Of a stretch of DNA of 6,157 bases, positions 4,437 through 6,157 are shown one piece after another. Source of the stretch: Oscillospiraceae bacterium (GTDB taxonomy: Bacteria; Bacillota_A; Clostridia; Oscillospirales; Oscillospiraceae); the NCBI GenBank assembly GCA_017550765.1, contig JAFZOC010000126.1, positions 1-6,157 on the forward strand. The letters run 5' to 3'. Position 1 is the first letter of the stretch; each line of letters begins with the position of its first letter. The notes under the pieces were generated by a model. The model saw nothing but the letters and a program-made list of their open reading frames with translations. It ran no database searches and was not told the DNA's origin. The position numbers and the translations under genes were made by a program.

Positions 4437-5127
4437 AGACCTGATCGTTGCCTGCGACTTTGCCGGCGGGGAAGAGACCCTGGCCTTCCTGGACCGCTTC
4501 CGGGGGGAGCTGCCCTTCGTGAAGATCGGCATGGAGCTCTTCTACGCCGAGGGCCCCGCCATCGTGCGGACCCTCAAGGCCCGGGGCCACAGGATCTTCC
4601 TGGACCTGAAGCTCCACGACATCCCCAATACCGTGAAAAAAGCCATGCGGAGGCTCTCTGCGCTGGACGTGGACATCGTGAACGTCCACGCCGCCGGGGG
4701 CCGGGCCATGATGGAGGCCGCCCAAGAGGGCCTGACCAGGCCCGACGGGACCCGGCCCCTGCTGATCGCTGTGACCCAGCTCACCAGCACCGACCAGACC
4801 GTCATGGAGCGGGAGCTCCTGATCGAAAAGCCCCTGCCGGAGGTGGTGCTGGCCTATGCGGCCAACGCCGCCGCCGCGGGGCTGGACGGGGTGGTCTGCT
4901 CCCCCCTGGAGGCGGAGGCCGTCCACAGCCGCTGCGGCGCCGGCTTCCTCGCCGTGACCCCGGGCGTCCGCTTCGCCGACGGCCGGCAGGGCGACCAGAA
5001 GCGCGTCGCCACCCCGGCCCGCGCGCGGGAGCTGGGCTCGGACTACATCGTGGTGGGCCGGCCCATCACCCAGGCCGCCGACCCCGTGGCCGCCTGGCGG
5101 CGCTGCAGAGAGGAGTTTTTGGGATGA
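4429..5127 (+). CDS. pyrF: Orotidine 5'-phosphate decarboxylase
   Basis: PyrF removes CO2 from OMP to give UMP, the last step of the pathway. The 232-aa protein is a normal-length bacterial class I TIM barrel. It begins LIVACDF (Asp10). It carries FVKIGMELF (30-38, Lys32) and the signature FLDLKLHDIPNTV (57-69) with the catalytic set Asp59, Lys61 and Asp64. The phosphate site is VTPGVRFADGRQGDQKRVAT (176-195, Arg181) and VVGRPI (208-213, Arg211). AGGAGG (4418-4423), five bases upstream, supports the ATG at 4429. The start overlaps the pyrD stop by 8 bases (ATGCCTAA), and the stop overlaps the pyrE start as ATGA, implying translational coupling. Its product UMP is the expected co-regulator of PyrR at the operon leader, closing a feedback loop. 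Confidence 0.96.
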   Translation: MPKDLIVACDFAGGEETLAFLDRFRGELPFVKIGMELFYAEGPAIVRTLKARGHRIFLDLKLHDIPNTVKKAMRRLSALDVDIVNVHAAGGRAMMEAAQEGLTRPDGTRPLLIAVTQLTSTDQTVMERELLIEKPLPEVVLAYAANAAAAGLDGVVCSPLEAEAVHSRCGAGFLAVTPGVRFADGRQGDQKRVATPARARELGSDYIVVGRPITQAADPVAAWRRCREEFLG

Positions 5128-5768
5128 CGAGAGAAGAACAGATCGCGCGGGACCTGCTGTCCATCCGGGCCGTCTTCTTCCGGCCGGACGAGCCCTTCAC
5201 CTGGGCCAGCGGCATCCAGAGCCCCGTCTACTGCGACGACCGCCTGACCCTCACCGCCCCCGCTGTCCGCGACCATGTGGAGCAGGGCCTGGCGGAGCTG
5301 ATCCGGGAGCGTTTCCCGGAGGCGGAGGTCCTGATGGGCACCGCCACCGCCGGCATCGCCCACGCGGCCATCGTGGGACATCTGCTGGGCCTGCCCATGG
5401 GCTACGTCCGCGCCGGCGCCAAGGACCACGGCCGCAGGAACCAGATCGAGGGCCGGCTGGATCCGGGCCAGAGGACCGTGGTGGTGGAAGACCTGGTCTC
5501 CACCGGCGGCAGCGCCCTGGAAGTGGTGCAGGTCCTGCGGGACGCCGGGGCGGAGGTCCTGGGCGTCGTGAGCATCTTCACCTACAACATGACAAAGGGA
5601 CTGGACCGCTTCCGCGGAGCCGGCGTCCCGCTCTACAGTCTGACGAACTTTGACGTGATCGCCCGCGTGGCCGCCGAGGAGGGCTACATCCGCCCCGAGG
5701 ACGTCCGGCGGCTGATCGCTTTCCGCGACGACCCCAACGACGATAGCTGGAAAGGAGCGCATGCATGA
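5124..5768 (+). CDS. pyrE: Orotate phosphoribosyltransferase
   Basis: PyrE joins orotate and PRPP to form OMP and pyrophosphate. The 214-aa protein is a type I phosphoribosyltransferase. The PRPP motif is [13 protein letters not shown] (118-130, acidic pair Glu122-Asp123). The flexible catalytic loop is [17 protein letters not shown] (94-110, with Arg96, Lys100 and His102). [13 protein letters not shown] (26-38) and [11 protein letters not shown] (71-81) are the substrate-side segments. The start is set by AGGAG (5111-5115), eight bases upstream. It overlaps pyrF (TGA within ATGA) and its own stop overlaps the pyrB start in the same way. PyrE immediately after PyrF fits handling of OMP by consecutive enzymes, though the two are separate proteins here, not fused. 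Confidence 0.96.
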   Translation: MTREEQIARDLLSIRAVFFRPDEPFTWASGIQSPVYCDDRLTLTAPAVRDHVEQGLAELIRERFPEAEVLMGTATAGIAHAAIVGHLLGLPMGYVRAGAKDHGRRNQIEGRLDPGQRTVVVEDLVSTGGSALEVVQVLRDAGAEVLGVVSIFTYNMTKGLDRFRGAGVPLYSLTNFDVIARVAAEEGYIRPEDVRRLIAFRDDPNDDSWKGAHA

Positions 5769-6157
5769 GACACCTGATCGACATCCTGGACTTCAGCCCC
5801 GAGGAGCTGCAGGAACTGGTGGACACCGCCAACGACATCATCGCCCGCCCCGGAGCCTACAGCGAGGTATGCCACGGCAAGAAACTGGCCACCCTGTTCT
5901 TCGAGCCCTCCACCCGCACCCGCCTGAGCTTCGAGGCCGCCATGTACGAGCTGGGCGGCAACGTGATCGGCTTCTCCGCGGCCCAGAACTCCTCTGCCGC
6001 AAAGGGCGAGAGCGTGGCCGACACCGCCAAGACCATCAGCTGCTACGCGGACATCATCGCCATGCGCCACCCCAAGGAGGGCGCGCCCCTGGTGGCCACC
6101 CGCACGGCGGGGGTCCCGGTGGTGAACGCAGGGGACGGCGGCCACAACCATCCCACC
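5765..6157 (+). CDS. pyrB: Aspartate carbamoyltransferase catalytic chain, first 131 residues (continues past right edge)
   Basis: PyrB condenses carbamoyl phosphate with aspartate, the committed step of the pathway. The visible part holds the carbamoyl-phosphate domain: [12 protein letters not shown] (46-57, with the phosphate-binding STRTR), SSAAKGES (76-83, the swinging-loop Lys80), RHP (101-103) and [11 protein letters not shown] (121-131). The aspartate domain lies beyond the window. The ATG at 5765 has AAAGGAG (5751-5757) seven bases upstream and overlaps the pyrE TGA; an ATG at 5761 is in another frame. Having SSAAKGES and no visible fusion, it could be of the type that pairs with a regulatory PyrI chain, but pyrI would have to lie to the right. 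It is unusual as the last rather than first catalytic gene of the visible operon. Confidence 0.95.
   Translation, partial: MRHLIDILDFSPEELQELVDTANDIIARPGAYSEVCHGKKLATLFFEPSTRTRLSFEAAMYELGGNVIGFSAAQNSSAAKGESVADTAKTISCYADIIAMRHPKEGAPLVATRTAGVPVVNAGDGGHNHPT

Noticed and set aside
3410..4444. 344-codon plus-strand open frame overlapping pyrK and pyrD
   Set aside because: It is an Arg/Pro/Gly-rich out-of-frame reading of pyrD; no ribosome binding site or domain supports it.
3336..4532. 398-codon minus-strand open frame opposite pyrK, pyrD and pyrF
   Set aside because: It spans three confidently identified genes on the other strand and is a compositional shadow with no family motif.
5761..5763. 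ATG at 5761 as the pyrB start
   Set aside because: It is in a different frame from the aspartate carbamoyltransferase motifs and only 3 bases from the ribosome binding site.
1..6157. Mobile element, CRISPR, tRNA or a novel defence system
   Set aside because: No transposase, direct-repeat array, cloverleaf or toxin/defence motif was seen; all long real genes are core metabolism or a common nuclease family.

Overview
This window is a GC-rich stretch of bacterial core chromosome. It carries most of a de novo pyrimidine (UMP) biosynthesis operon on the plus strand, preceded by an exonuclease gene and a divergent pyruvate kinase gene. Four things suggest a high-GC member of the Clostridia (Oscillospiraceae-like): a PyrR-type leader, the two-subunit PyrK/PyrD (class 1B) dihydroorotate dehydrogenase, strong purine-rich Shine-Dalgarno sites, and genes ending in ATGA-type overlaps. 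This is inference from style and gene content; no marker gene is present.

Left part (1-750): the 5' end of pyruvate kinase (pyk) runs leftward off the window from about 447. A 303-base divergent region separates it from the exonuclease gene. It holds a pyk promoter (-35/-10 at 617-622/594-599, minus strand), a long GC-rich pyk leader, a perfect 7+7 inverted repeat with a GAA centre (630-646), and an extended -10 promoter for the exonuclease (681-689).

Middle part (751-1554): a stand-alone 179-aa DEDDh 3'-5' exonuclease with all five catalytic residues is followed by two tandem terminator-like hairpins. The pyr promoter comes next (TCGACA-18-TATGAT, 1398-1427). Its transcript should begin almost exactly at a PyrR-binding hairpin (1435-1465). 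An antiterminator pairing (1457-1464 with 1506-1513) and a terminator (1504-1528 plus T-rich tail) are mutually exclusive, which gives a complete PyrR/UMP attenuator ending directly at the pyrC ribosome binding site.

Right part (1555-6157): pyrC-pyrK-pyrD-pyrF-pyrE-pyrB, all on the plus strand and tightly packed. pyrB is cut by the right edge. PyrB makes carbamoyl-aspartate, PyrC cyclises it to dihydroorotate, PyrD+PyrK oxidise this to orotate with electrons passed to NAD+, PyrE adds phosphoribose from PRPP, and PyrF decarboxylates OMP to UMP. The carbamoyl-phosphate synthase genes, pyrR and pyrI are not in the window. From pyrK onward every junction is an overlap of 4 to 13 bases. Only the pyrC/pyrK junction has a gap, and that gap is filled by a 13-codon mini-ORF.

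The window is mainly ordinary core metabolism; I see no mobile element, defence system, CRISPR array or RNA gene. The most interesting parts are the attenuator architecture, the mini-ORF between pyrC and pyrK, and the inverted repeat between the divergent promoters.
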